Positions 22,209-30,695 of a DNA stretch of 64,000 bases are shown here, piece by piece. The translations under genes and the position numbers were made by a program. Numbering within the stretch: the stretch's first letter is position 1; the number at the start of each line of letters is the position of its first letter. Below the pieces are notes generated by a model. That model worked only from the letters and a program-made list of their open reading frames with translations. It was not told the DNA's origin and ran no database searches. This stretch comes from Schlesneria sp. (GTDB lineage: Bacteria > Planctomycetota > Planctomycetia > Planctomycetales > Planctomycetaceae). The stretch covers positions 1 through 64,000 of the forward strand of contig JAQGHU010000046.1 in assembly GCA_028291515.1 (NCBI GenBank), in the 5' to 3' direction.

Positions 22209-22252
22209 TGTCCTAATTTGTCAAAATCTGTCCTGGGGTGTCACAAACTGTC
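22209..22252 (+). promoter_or_regulatory. Helically phased TGTC array
   Basis: TGTC occurs at 22209, 22219, 22229, 22239 and 22249, exactly one per 10 bp, with otherwise different spacers. Such phasing puts all units on one face of the helix and suggests cooperative binding by an unknown regulator. Confidence 0.5.
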
Positions 22253-22403
22253 AGTCCTTGCCAGGACCATCCACCGGCGAGGGACGGCGTCGCGGGTGTC
22301 CATATCCGAAAAGATGCCGAAAAAGTCGAAATGGGGGCTAGATCGAGTCGCTCGAGATCGGGGATAATGGAACTGTCGAAATGAGACTAAGTGGACCGTA
22401 ACA

Positions 22404-22459
22404 AACGGCCACACCTGTTGATCGCTGACCGGCGATCGGCACGTGTGGCCGTTTTTTTG
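22404..22459 (+). terminator. Strong intrinsic terminator with no gene in front
   Basis: AACGGCCACAC (22404-22414) pairs with GTGTGGCCGTT (22443-22453), enclosing a second stem GATCGC/GCGATC (22420-22425 with 22432-22437), and runs into seven Ts. The T tract shows it serves a + strand transcript, yet no + strand gene lies upstream. It could also stop leftward transcription from the symporter genes. Confidence 0.75.
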
Positions 22460-22476
22460 TGATGACTTCTAATGTG

Positions 22477-22571
22477 GGATGGGCTTTCAGCCCGTCACTT
22501 CTTCGATAGGAGGATCAGTTCGCGATGGCAAATATTCACCAAGGCAAATGCGACGGGCTGGAAGCCCACCC
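22477..22571. repeat. Inverted repeat built from two small palindromes
   Basis: The arm at 22477-22496 (ggatgggctttcagcccgtc) and the arm at 22552-22571 are complementary at 18 of 20 positions, and each arm is itself a hairpin (GGGCT..AGCCC). The layout resembles REP/BIME-type intergenic elements. Confidence 0.6.
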
Positions 22572-22601
22572 GACGAAGAAACGGCAGACACCCTCAAAAC
22601 C

Positions 22602-22627
22602 CTGCCATGGACTGACAAACACTGCCA
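22602..22627 (-). promoter_or_regulatory. Second 10-bp-phased array (TGKCAG on minus strand)
   Basis: CTGCCA, CTGACA and CTGCCA start at 22602, 22612 and 22622. Read on the minus strand these are TGGCAG, TGTCAG, TGGCAG. The segment 22601-22617 is an inverted near-copy (15 of 17) of 22249-22265 at the end of the first array. Confidence 0.4.
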
Positions 22628-22721
22628 TTTCGTAATGTAACGACGATGTGGTCGACTCGATCGTCGTCACAGCAGATGACTGCTCTTTGACAATTTGATG
22701 CAATTGTTGAGGCCTTCACCC

Positions 22722-24473
22722 TCAGGCATTCCCGCGCTTGGGCTGCGTGAGCAGCGATACGAGTATCAGGGTCAGGAAGCCGAGCGGGATCGTGACCAGT
22801 CCGGGCTGGCTGAAGGGGACCATGGCTGCTTTCGCGGCGGCGTCGGCGCTGAAGCCGTACACTTTTTGGAAGGTGTCTTCACTGACCAGGATCCATGCCA
22901 GGGAGCTGAACAGGCCGACCATGATCGCTGAGGAGATTCCTTGCTTGGTGGTCCGTTTCCAGAAGAGCAGCATCACCAGGGCAGGCAAGTTCGCCGATGC
23001 TGCTACGCTGAAGGCCCAGCCGACCAGAAAACCTGCGTTCATCCCCTTGAAGAGAATTCCCAGCCCGATGGCGATCGCGCCGACCACAACCGCAGCCAGT
23101 TTTCCGATGCGGACCTTTTCGTGATCATTCATTTCCCAACGGAGAACACTGGACAGCAAGTCATGCACGACTGCACCACTGGCGGCGACGATCAAGCCGC
23201 TGACTGTCCCCAGAACCGTCGTGAACGCGATCGCGGAAATGACGGCGAACAGCAGATCGCCAAAACTCTTCGCGAGCAGCGGAGCCGACATGTTGTCATT
23301 CGTCAGATCGATACTGCCGCTGGTCATGGCACCCAGTCCCATGAACAACGTCAGCACGTAGAAGCAGCCAATCGTACCAATGCCGACGACTGTGCTGAGT
23401 CGTGCAGAAGCTTGATCTTTCACCGTGTAGTAGCGGATCAAGATGTGAGGCAGCGACGCCGTGCCGCAGAACAACGCCAGCATGAGCGAGATGAAGTTTA
23501 GGCGCGGCATCAGACTGTCGGACTGCAGTCCCTTGAAAGTGGGGCTGTTTCCGGGTCGAAGCACTTTGGCTCCGGATGTCGGGGTCGGAGTCCACGTCGT
23601 GGTCTTTTCGCCGTTAGAAGTGGATTCCTTCTTGGACCAGAGGACCACTTCACTTTGCTGCAGCGTCGACAAGTATTCGATCGGACCCAGGGGGCCCGTT
23701 TCTGTTTTGCCGCCCGGTAACTTGCTGAGATGCCCCACAGGTCGCAGATCCGCCTGGCCCTCTTTCTTGCCATAGGGCAAACCATTCACAAGCTTCGAGC
23801 CGTCCGCTTTGGTCACCATCGTCTGTGGTGAATTGGCAAACTCGCTGTTATCGACCTTCAGTCCGCGATTCAGAATCAGCACGGTCAGGATGCCGCTGAA
23901 CAGAACCAGTAACGCTCCCTTGATGAACTGCACATACGTGGTACTGACCATGCCAGCGGTCGCAACAATCAGCACGACGATGACGCCGACGAGGACCACT
24001 CCCTGCCAGTATTCAAATCCGAGCAACGGCTGAATCAACGCCCCGGCTCCGACCATTTGCGGGATCAGATAGAACACGCTGACGACCAGCGTGCTGATCC
24101 CTGCTGAAAGTGTGATCGCTCGCGATTGAAACTGGCTGTTGAGGGCATCGGCGAAGGTGTACTTGCCAAGTCGCTTCAGTGGTTCGGCGACAACGAACAA
24201 GGCGACGACCCAGCCAGCCAGAAAACCGATCGAATACAAAAAGCCGTCATATCCATAGAAGGCAATCATTCCGCAGATGCCGAGGAACGATGCAGCCGAA
24301 AGATAATCGCCGGCGAAAGCGACACCGTTTACGAACCAGTGGATCTGGCCTCCGGCCGCAAAGTACCCCGCCGCCGATTTTGATTTTCGCGCGAAGAAGA
24401 AGCTCAGTCCAAGCGTGATGGCGACGAAAACCGCAAAGACAACGACGGACAGCAGTGAGCGCTCGTGAATCAT
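22722..24473 (-). CDS. Sodium:solute symporter, acetate permease (ActP)-like
   Basis: 583-aa inner-membrane transporter of the sodium:solute symporter family with about 13 predicted membrane helices. Family-typical segments are visible: FAGDYLSAASFLGICGMIAFYGYDG near 55-80, TASLPHILIRYYTVKD near 340, and the late helices WAFSVAASANLPALVMLLFWKR. The substrate is probably acetate or another short monocarboxylate, judged from ActP-like motifs and the DUF485 partner. An extended hydrophilic stretch of roughly 100 residues (about 215-320) between two helices is longer than in E. coli ActP. ATG 24473 is chosen over an in-frame TTG at 24482; neither has a strong binding site. It lies 57 bp behind the DUF485 gene, one operon. 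Confidence 0.85.
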   Translation of the reverse strand: MIHERSLLSVVVFAVFVAITLGLSFFFARKSKSAAGYFAAGGQIHWFVNGVAFAGDYLSAASFLGICGMIAFYGYDGFLYSIGFLAGWVVALFVVAEPLKRLGKYTFADALNSQFQSRAITLSAGISTLVVSVFYLIPQMVGAGALIQPLLGFEYWQGVVLVGVIVVLIVATAGMVSTTYVQFIKGALLVLFSGILTVLILNRGLKVDNSEFANSPQTMVTKADGSKLVNGLPYGKKEGQADLRPVGHLSKLPGGKTETGPLGPIEYLSTLQQSEVVLWSKKESTSNGEKTTTWTPTPTSGAKVLRPGNSPTFKGLQSDSLMPRLNFISLMLALFCGTASLPHILIRYYTVKDQASARLSTVVGIGTIGCFYVLTLFMGLGAMTSGSIDLTNDNMSAPLLAKSFGDLLFAVISAIAFTTVLGTVSGLIVAASGAVVHDLLSSVLRWEMNDHEKVRIGKLAAVVVGAIAIGLGILFKGMNAGFLVGWAFSVAASANLPALVMLLFWKRTTKQGISSAIMVGLFSSLAWILVSEDTFQKVYGFSADAAAKAAMVPFSQPGLVTIPLGFLTLILVSLLTQPKRGNA

Positions 24474-24530
24474 GGCGGGCAATCATTTCAGCAGGCGAGA
24501 TTACGAAAAGATGTCAGCAGAGAAGGTCGA

Positions 24531-24821
24531 TCAATCGCGGACGCTGTTGGAACTCAACTGGCCGCGGCACTGCCACGAATAAAGCAGGGCGAGGACCATG
24601 GCGGCGATGATCAATGCGAATCCGTAAAGGATTGCCAGGTTAAGACCTAAGGCTGGCGTCGACTCCATCTGCACTGGGAAAAAGGCGTTGAGTACAACGA
24701 AACCGCTATAGAACGCCAGATAGATCAGAAACAGCACCATCCCATAGCGCGCATTACGGGCTGCAATTTCAGGATCTTCGATTTCTTTGGGGTGGAGAGG
24801 ACCGTGATCGAGACCGGCCAT
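24531..24821 (-). CDS. DUF485 membrane protein (YjcH-like)
   Basis: 96-aa protein with two hydrophobic helices (MVLFLIYLAFYSGFVVLNAF and LNLAILYGFALIIAAMVLALLYSW), the layout of DUF485/YjcH. In many bacteria this gene precedes actP, and the pair is conserved here, supporting a monocarboxylate uptake role; the molecular role of DUF485 is not settled. ATG 24821 has AGGA upstream at good spacing, better than the in-frame ATG at 24845. The charged N-terminus DHGPLHPKEIEDPEIAARNARYG is typical of the family. It is the first gene of the two-gene operon. Confidence 0.85.
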   Translation of the reverse strand: MAGLDHGPLHPKEIEDPEIAARNARYGMVLFLIYLAFYSGFVVLNAFFPVQMESTPALGLNLAILYGFALIIAAMVLALLYSWQCRGQLSSNSVRD

Positions 24822-25361
24822 GCGGCGTTCCTGATGAGATTTCAACAGAATGGATGTAAAGTGACTGATACCACGCCGAGGCCACGAATCGCAAGCATTG
24901 GGCAGGGCTGAATGGGACTGCCGCCGTCTAGGATTGTGACCGTAACCGCTGTTCTCGAAGCTCGTTGCGATTCGTCGGCAGAAAATGGACCGGTGGTAGG
25001 AATTCCGCGGGGGCCGACATCGGGAACTTGCCTTTCAGTTCCGATTGCGAGGAATTCGCAGCAATAAAATGCCGTATGTTATGCCGATTGTTTCAAAATG
25101 GCGAAATTGCGCGTTCGAAATGCAATCTTGGCGAACTTTTACCATGCTTTTTCGTCGAATTAGCCTACGATCTTTGATATCGTGGTCACCCCTGATTCTG
25201 CGGGGTTCATCATTTTAATGTTGTCTTCATGATTGAATCGAGCCATACTTCCGATTGGACCCATTTCTTTGGTGTTTCGTCTTGGCTGATCTCACTTCGC
25301 ATTCGCTTTTTGAGTTCGCTTCGAACTCGTTTTTTTTGTTTCCATTTTACAGGAGCTTGGT
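24822..25361. other. Intergenic region upstream of the DUF1559 cassette
   Basis: 540 bp between divergent genes. Short + strand frames exist but none is convincing. ACCCC/GGGGT arms at about 25188-25206 and a strong hairpin with T8 at 25312-25338 suggest a structured leader. Confidence 0.4.
25312..25338 (+). terminator. Hairpin plus T8 directly before the DUF1559 start (attenuator candidate)
   Basis: GAGTTCG (25312-25318), loop CTT, CGAACTC (25322-25328), then G and eight Ts. It looks like an intrinsic terminator but lies only about 24 bases before the DUF1559 start codon, so it could stop read-through or attenuate this gene. Confidence 0.55.
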
Positions 25362-26432
25362 ATGAAGAGATTACAAAATCAGAGTCGAAATCGTCCGCAG
25401 CGAACTGCGGCGTCGGGGTTCACACTGATCGAACTGCTGGTCGTGATCGCGATCATTGCCGTTCTGATTGCCCTGCTTTTGCCCGCAGTGCAACAGGCGC
25501 GTGAAGCAGCACGGCGAACACAGTGCAAGAACAACCTCAAGCAATTGGGATTGTCGATGCACAACTTCCACGACACGTTCAACAAGTTTCCGGTCGGTGA
25601 ATACAACGACGACCATGGTCAATGGGGCTGGACCATGTACATCCTGCCCTACTTCGATCAAGCGCCTTTGTACACATTGATGACGAATGGTGCGGCGGAC
25701 AGCAATTGTATGTGGTTACCTCCGAACATGGGTGGTGGCAGTAACGGAACTGCATTCCCAGGCGGAACCAATATCGACAACCTTCATGGTGCAACTGCCG
25801 GCTTCGGTCGATGTGACGGAAACAACCTATGTGGAAGCGCAACAATTGCAGGTGGTGCCGGCAGTTCAATCCTCAACGCACTGATGTGCCCCAGCGATAT
25901 TTTGCCGACGAAGACGACGGCGCAGAACCTGGCAAAGACAAATTACCTCGGAAATATCGGTAACACGCGATTGTGGGGTGGCACCTCGCTCGGTGGAAAT
26001 GCCGCATCGAACCAGAATGGAATGTTGCTGCTTAGCAACAGCAATGACAATACCTATGTTGTCAAGATGGGTGATGTCGTCGACGGGACGAGCAACACGT
26101 TACTAATCGGCGAGATCACTGTAAGCACTACTGCTACCTTGGCAGCAAACAAACACCCAGCGTGGATTGGTGGGGTGGCAATTAGTAATCAGGGACAGTT
26201 TGGTGGGTGGGGAGCTGCGACCGCAGGTGAGGTCTTCCGCAGCGCTGACCTCAATTTTCCGATCAACAGTAAGGCGGCTAACAATGATTTCTCGTTCGGC
26301 AGCCAACATGTCGGTGGTGCCCATTTTCTGCTAACGGATGGATCGGTCCGATTCGTCAGTCAAAACTTGGACGGACTTGTATACGGAAATCTTGGCTCGC
26401 GAAATGGTGGCGAAACCATTGGCGATTTCTAA
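25362..26432 (+). CDS. DUF1559 prepilin-like protein (H-x9-DG C-terminus)
   Basis: 356-aa member of the classical DUF1559 family. The N-terminus [16 protein letters not shown] is a type IV pilin-like processing and membrane segment, followed by the family block [20 protein letters not shown] and [13 protein letters not shown]. The C-terminus has H-x9-DG in [17 protein letters not shown] and ends in GETIGDF. It is probably a processed surface pseudopilin-like protein; its role is unknown. ATG 25362 is preceded by AGGAG. It is followed by a hairpin terminator/attenuator and then a small lipoprotein, mirroring the 8593-10160 cassette. Confidence 0.88.
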   Translation: MKRLQNQSRNRPQRTAASGFTLIELLVVIAIIAVLIALLLPAVQQAREAARRTQCKNNLKQLGLSMHNFHDTFNKFPVGEYNDDHGQWGWTMYILPYFDQAPLYTLMTNGAADSNCMWLPPNMGGGSNGTAFPGGTNIDNLHGATAGFGRCDGNNLCGSATIAGGAGSSILNALMCPSDILPTKTTAQNLAKTNYLGNIGNTRLWGGTSLGGNAASNQNGMLLLSNSNDNTYVVKMGDVVDGTSNTLLIGEITVSTTATLAANKHPAWIGGVAISNQGQFGGWGAATAGEVFRSADLNFPINSKAANNDFSFGSQHVGGAHFLLTDGSVRFVSQNLDGLVYGNLGSRNGGETIGDF

Positions 26433-26463
26433 GTCGCTTCTTTCGTAAAAAACTTGCGTGTGG

Positions 26464-26497
26464 AAGAGCCCGGTCGCACGACAGCCGGGCTCTTTCG
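26464..26497 (+). terminator. Hairpin between DUF1559 and lipoprotein genes
   Basis: AAGAGCCCGG (26464-26473) pairs with CCGGGCTCTT (26485-26494) and is followed by a short T run. It may terminate part of the transcripts, lowering lipoprotein expression relative to the DUF1559 gene. Confidence 0.65.
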
Positions 26498-26554
26498 ATT
26501 CATACATGATTTGCTGGCACTGCATTTGAAATTGCTCGGGAGAAGGGGGCCTCA

Positions 26555-27031
26555 ATGAAGATGGTTGGGATGCGACGGAGAGTTTTCAGCTTGGGTTGCA
26601 CGGCGGTGATCGCAGCAGCGATACTTTCAGGGTGTGGTGGTGGCGATCCAGACAGGAAGCCAACCGCTAAAGTGACAGGCAAAGTGACTTTGGAAGGAGC
26701 CCCGATTGCTGGTGGCTCTTTGATATTCGCTCCAATGGGTGATGGCAAAAGCAACATTGTCGGCAAGTCGGGGCAAGCGACAATCAAGTCAGACGGCACA
26801 TATACCGTGTCGACGTACGGGACAGATGATGGTGCCATTATCGGCAAGCATCGCGTGTTGTTTTCGCCCCCTCCGGCCGCTGCGCCGAGTGCGACAGCAG
26901 CACATGATGCAACACCGCCCGTCGATCCGCTCGCGGGGATGGTCGCGAAGCAACCTGAGGTTGACGTCGTCAAAGGTGGTAGCCAGATCAATATTGAACT
27001 AGTGAAACAGCCCGCTGAACCTCCGAAATGA
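26555..27031 (+). CDS. Small lipoprotein partner of DUF1559
   Basis: 158-aa lipoprotein. The leader ends in the lipobox AAILSGC, followed by a Gly-rich spacer and a single beta-rich domain (KVTGKVTLEGAPIAGGSLIF, KSDGTYTVSTYG, GKHRVLF), the transthyretin-like fold commonly paired with DUF1559 proteins. A Pro/Ala-rich insertion follows. No catalytic residues are evident and the role is unknown. ATG 26555 has a GGAGAAGGGGG purine stretch upstream; internal Met at position 6 is a weaker alternative. It is the second gene of the cassette and is closed by a terminator at 27065-27098. Confidence 0.75.
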   Translation: MKMVGMRRRVFSLGCTAVIAAAILSGCGGGDPDRKPTAKVTGKVTLEGAPIAGGSLIFAPMGDGKSNIVGKSGQATIKSDGTYTVSTYGTDDGAIIGKHRVLFSPPPAAAPSATAAHDATPPVDPLAGMVAKQPEVDVVKGGSQINIELVKQPAEPPK

Positions 27032-27064
27032 ACTGCGGATGTGGCTTCGTCTGGTCGATGAAGA

Positions 27065-27098
27065 CAAGGGCCATCCTGCGTGGTGGCCCTTGCATTTT
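27065..27098 (+). terminator. Terminator of the DUF1559/lipoprotein cassette
   Basis: CAAGGGCCA (27065-27073) pairs with TGGCCCTTG (27084-27092), followed by a T-rich stretch. It lies 34 bp after the lipoprotein stop and before the convergent ASPIC/UnbV gene. Confidence 0.7.
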
Positions 27099-27163
27099 GT
27101 TGTTTGGAAGACGACCGCGTTCAACGCAACCGAATCCTCGAAGCCACTTCACCGCCATCGATC

Positions 27164-29008
27164 TTAAGGTTGATCGGAGTTGATCTTATAGATTCCGCGA
27201 CCTTCGATCGCGATGTAATAGCCCTCTTTTACATCGGGCCAGCGATCAATCTGCCCGTCTGCCCAGGTGAGCTGCAATTCGTCAAACGTATCGCGGCCAG
27301 CAAGGCCCAGATGAAGCTCCAAAGCGGAAGCGGATTGGAAGCTGCCACCTCCAGCGATATCTCGCATCATCAGTGGACTAACTCCTTGGGCGACGACGCG
27401 TGTTCCAATACCGCTGCGCGGCGATGCGCCACGTCCGACGGGCCTGATAATGATACTGTTGGCCTTTGCTGGAGTTTCATTGAGTAGCAGGGCTGACGGA
27501 GCGGTCTGGTGCGAAACAACTAGATCAAGATCCCCGTCTCGATCAAGATCACCGATTGCCAGTCCTCGCCCCACCCACTGAGATTGAAAGTAGGGACCGG
27601 CAGTCGCGGCGACATCCGTGAACTTCCCATTCCGGTCGTTGCGAAAGAGATGTGGACGCATTTTATAAGGCTCTTGTCCCCCCCAGGTCCGGTCTTCGAT
27701 ATGTCCATTCGCGATCGCCAGGTCCAGCCATCCATCGTGATCGACATCGAGGAATTCCGTACCGAATCCCAGCGTCATCCGAGTCGCTGGTCCGATGCGT
27801 GACGAGGCCGACACATCGAGAAATCCCTGCCCTTTGAGATTTCGGAATAGAGTATTTGCTTCCAGATAGAAGTTGGTGACGAACAGATCGATCCAGCCAT
27901 CGCGGTCATAATCACCGTGCGCGATTCCCATTGCTGCTGTCGCGGCACCCTCGCCGTTTTGAGCAACACCGAATTCTGCCGCACATTCTTCGAACTGAGG
28001 AATTCGAATCCCGTTCTTACCAGTTCGTGTTTCGCCTTTCAGACGTTTGTAAAGGAAGCACGGCGTTCCGTCGTTGACGACAAAAATATCCGGCAGAGCA
28101 TCGCCATCAAGATCGCTGACGACAACTCCCAGCCCCTTCCCATCGCGACCGATAATGCCGGCCTCTCGCGTCACGTCGACGAACCCACCGAAACCGTCAT
28201 TGATCAATAGCACGTCGTCAATCGCTGGAAAGAGTGTTGGCGGGCACTGCTTCGTACCTGTCGGGCTTCCTGGATCAGTACAAATCTTGGGTGGATCGTC
28301 GTCAGCGAGGACGTAAGTGACCACGAAGAGATCGAGCAGTCCGTCGTCATTGACATCCGCCAGCGCAGCGCTGGTGCTCCAACTGTCGACCACTGCTCGA
28401 GAGGAATCGCTGATCTCGCCGAATGTTCCATCACCATTGTTATGCCAGAGCGATGATCGTCCGTAGGCGGTGACATACAGATCTGAAAAACCATCCTCAT
28501 CGACATCTCCTGCGACGCACCCGGCATGAAAACCATACGAGGTCAAGCCCGCGGACTGGGTCACTTTTTCCAAGTGCCCGAGATTACGGAACATCTCGTT
28601 GGAGAATTCGCGAGCGATATTCTTGCGAGGCAGCCGAGACCCCTGCGTAAAGAAGACATCCAGTCGACCGTCAAGATCGTAGTCGAAGGCGGCCACACCA
28701 CCCCCATTCGCTTCTTGAATCAGATTCTTTCCCTGTACGTCATCGAAGCGGTTGAAATCCAGTTTCCAAGCCAACGTTGCATCGCGAAAGTGAAAATCTG
28801 TTGACGCAGTTAAGGACGGGGGTTTGGAATATGAATCTCGTGGCGAGTTCGCCTCGATCTGCTCAGATGTTGTCGGGCTGGAAGAGGTCGTGGGGACAGG
28901 TGCGGGCGACGGACTGCATCCGAATGCGATTGTCAGCAGCCAAAGAAGCGGACTGGATCGGCGAAGCGAGAAGAGCAGTATCTCGGACGGAATCGTGAGA
29001 TTGGGCAT
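27164..29008 (-). CDS. CRTAC1-family protein: FG-GAP/VCBS repeats with ASPIC/UnbV domain
   Basis: 614-aa exported protein. A hydrophobic N-terminus ends in LTIAFGC, a plausible lipobox. At least six FG-GAP/VCBS beta-propeller repeats follow, with calcium-binding patterns such as DYDLDGRLDVF, DVDEDGFSDLY, DYDRDGWIDLF and DLDRDGDLDLV. The C-terminal 90 residues form an ASPIC/UnbV domain (RSGIGTRVVAQ, LELHLGLAGRDTFDELQLTWADG). The function is unknown; such proteins are large families in planctomycetes. ATG 29008 is chosen over 29101 because the signal sequence begins there and GAGAGGG precedes it. The TPR gene lies 13 bp upstream; this pairing of TPR and ASPIC/UnbV proteins recurs in the phylum. 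Confidence 0.83.
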   Translation of the reverse strand: MPNLTIPSEILLFSLRRSSPLLWLLTIAFGCSPSPAPVPTTSSSPTTSEQIEANSPRDSYSKPPSLTASTDFHFRDATLAWKLDFNRFDDVQGKNLIQEANGGGVAAFDYDLDGRLDVFFTQGSRLPRKNIAREFSNEMFRNLGHLEKVTQSAGLTSYGFHAGCVAGDVDEDGFSDLYVTAYGRSSLWHNNGDGTFGEISDSSRAVVDSWSTSAALADVNDDGLLDLFVVTYVLADDDPPKICTDPGSPTGTKQCPPTLFPAIDDVLLINDGFGGFVDVTREAGIIGRDGKGLGVVVSDLDGDALPDIFVVNDGTPCFLYKRLKGETRTGKNGIRIPQFEECAAEFGVAQNGEGAATAAMGIAHGDYDRDGWIDLFVTNFYLEANTLFRNLKGQGFLDVSASSRIGPATRMTLGFGTEFLDVDHDGWLDLAIANGHIEDRTWGGQEPYKMRPHLFRNDRNGKFTDVAATAGPYFQSQWVGRGLAIGDLDRDGDLDLVVSHQTAPSALLLNETPAKANSIIIRPVGRGASPRSGIGTRVVAQGVSPLMMRDIAGGGSFQSASALELHLGLAGRDTFDELQLTWADGQIDRWPDVKEGYYIAIEGRGIYKINSDQP

Positions 29009-29021
29009 CGCAACGGCCCTC

Positions 29022-30431
29022 TCATTGACCCAGCAGCGGTGGTTCGTGATCTTCGACAAGTCGTTCTCGGAAGAATTTGACTGCGGCCTGAACCCGTTCA
29101 TCTTTAGCGGCCAGGCGACGAGCGCACCGCGTCATTATGGCCCCTTCTCGGTTCAGCAAAATCTCACCGCACTGATCGGCAATGTCCAGAAAGGAACTGG
29201 GACTCGATGATTCCTGAACAGTTTTGGCAAGATGGTTTTGAATGCGGCCCAGCGACGTCGACATGCTGAGAGCCTTTTTACTGCGAGACGCGTCGTTCAG
29301 CAATCTGGCGGCCTGACCCAACCCCTGCCAGGCTTCGACGCAAGTTCGATCCTGTTGAAGTAGCTGTTCATAAGCGCCTGCCGCCTCTTCCTGCTTGCCG
29401 TCCTGCATGGCCAGGGCTCCACGTTGCAACAGCAGCAGCCAGGGATCGTTTGGAGATCTGGGCGGCAGCGTCTGGACGATCCTCGCCATTTCGTCTGGAT
29501 CATCGGCTTCGCGTAAACAGGCGATTAGTGCAGCGAGCGCCGACAAGTTCTTGGGGTGCTGCCGCACAACGCCTTCCAGAATCTGCCGCGCTTCCTTCAA
29601 TCGACCCTGTGATGTGCGATATCGACCGAGTGCGATATTGAGTTGCGGATCATCCGGATTGCTTGCCTGAAAGTGTTCGATCCACTGGACGGCGTCTGGG
29701 CCGTTCCATCTCACGAGGGTTGGAAAACAGGCGGCGACAGGTTCGAATGTCTGATCTGTGTCCCGATCGATGACTTGTCTGAGAAGTCGGTGGCGCTCCT
29801 CAAAGCGCAGCGCTACCTCTAACAGATGCCGCAGACGCTGTCGGGCGTGAATCAGATACTCTGGTTTAATCTTGGGCGACGCTTCTTCCAGAGAAATGAG
29901 TTCGCGCAATTGTTGCTCGGCTTCGACAGCGCGATACAAGGCGACAAGTGTGATTCCCTGCCCATAGCGAGCCATTCTGCCGTAGTCGGGATGAGATGTG
30001 GGAATTTCTGCAAAACAAGCGACGGCGATTTCCAATCGCTTCTCTGCAATTGCCTTTTCTGCCAGCAAATAGAGAGTGTCGTTTCGGTTGGCGTCATACC
30101 GATGTTCGCGTTTGAACGCTTGCTTCGCTGCTTGATAGTCTGCCGGCGAAACGCCGGTTGGCGGTCGTTCAAATAACGCTTCTTTTGACCAGTTCCAAGC
30201 TGCGACAACCGTCAGTGAAGTTGCGACCAGAACGAGCACAAACCATCGCCATCGACGAATCGATTCTGCATTCGAAGAAGGTGATTCCAAAATTGATCTC
30301 GCTCGGTCGACAACGATGATGACATGTATTGAATGAAATGAATTTACATCCACGCGGATTTTATCGTATCCCGTAGTGGTTGTCTCGGTCGATTTCGACG
30401 CGATACTGGACCGCCAGGCTGGATCTGCCAA
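29022..30431 (-). CDS. TPR-repeat membrane protein
   Basis: About 420-469 aa, depending on the start. One transmembrane segment (WFVLVLVATSLTVVAAWNW) lies near the N-terminus, then tetratricopeptide repeats: RLEIAVACFAEIPTSHPDYG, PQLNIALGRYRTSQGRLKEA, KNLSALAALIACLREADDPD and EEAAGAYEQLLQQDRTCVEA. It probably is a protein-interaction scaffold facing the periplasm and works with the downstream ASPIC/UnbV protein (13 bp gap). No ATG precedes the membrane segment; the frame opens at TTG 30431, while TTG at 30290 with GAGCGAG upstream is an equally good or better start. Confidence 0.75.
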   Translation of the reverse strand: MADPAWRSSIASKSTETTTTGYDKIRVDVNSFHSIHVIIVVDRARSILESPSSNAESIRRWRWFVLVLVATSLTVVAAWNWSKEALFERPPTGVSPADYQAAKQAFKREHRYDANRNDTLYLLAEKAIAEKRLEIAVACFAEIPTSHPDYGRMARYGQGITLVALYRAVEAEQQLRELISLEEASPKIKPEYLIHARQRLRHLLEVALRFEERHRLLRQVIDRDTDQTFEPVAACFPTLVRWNGPDAVQWIEHFQASNPDDPQLNIALGRYRTSQGRLKEARQILEGVVRQHPKNLSALAALIACLREADDPDEMARIVQTLPPRSPNDPWLLLLQRGALAMQDGKQEEAAGAYEQLLQQDRTCVEAWQGLGQAARLLNDASRSKKALSMSTSLGRIQNHLAKTVQESSSPSSFLDIADQCGEILLNREGAIMTRCARRLAAKDERVQAAVKFFRERLVEDHEPPLLGQ

Positions 30432-30695
30432 ACGTTTGGAGGCATCTGCGATAACATGGAGGTGATCGATGTTGCGTCCATCGTCATTGCGAGGTGCGAA
30501 CTGCTGAAACCTGTATGAGACTCAACAGTCGGGTCGAGGTAACGGCTCGTTACTGGCCATGAACAATTGGCAAAGTTAGTCGGCAGGCTGGGCGCGACCG
30601 GCTCGACGGTTGTTTAATCTTGAACTTGGCGCTCTCAGATTCCGACTGGTCGGCAAACACGATCTGACTCAGTACACCACTCACAAGGGAACGAC

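Larger units (their letters stand above)
21818..22721. other. Signal-rich 0.9-kb region without protein genes
   Basis: No credible coding frame. From left to right it holds a five-unit TGTC array with 10-bp period (22209-22252), a GATAAT hexamer (22363-22368), a strong hairpin with T7 tract (22404-22459), an inverted-repeat element (22477-22571) and a second 10-bp-phased array on the opposite strand (22602-22627). It may host an unannotated small RNA. Confidence 0.5.
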
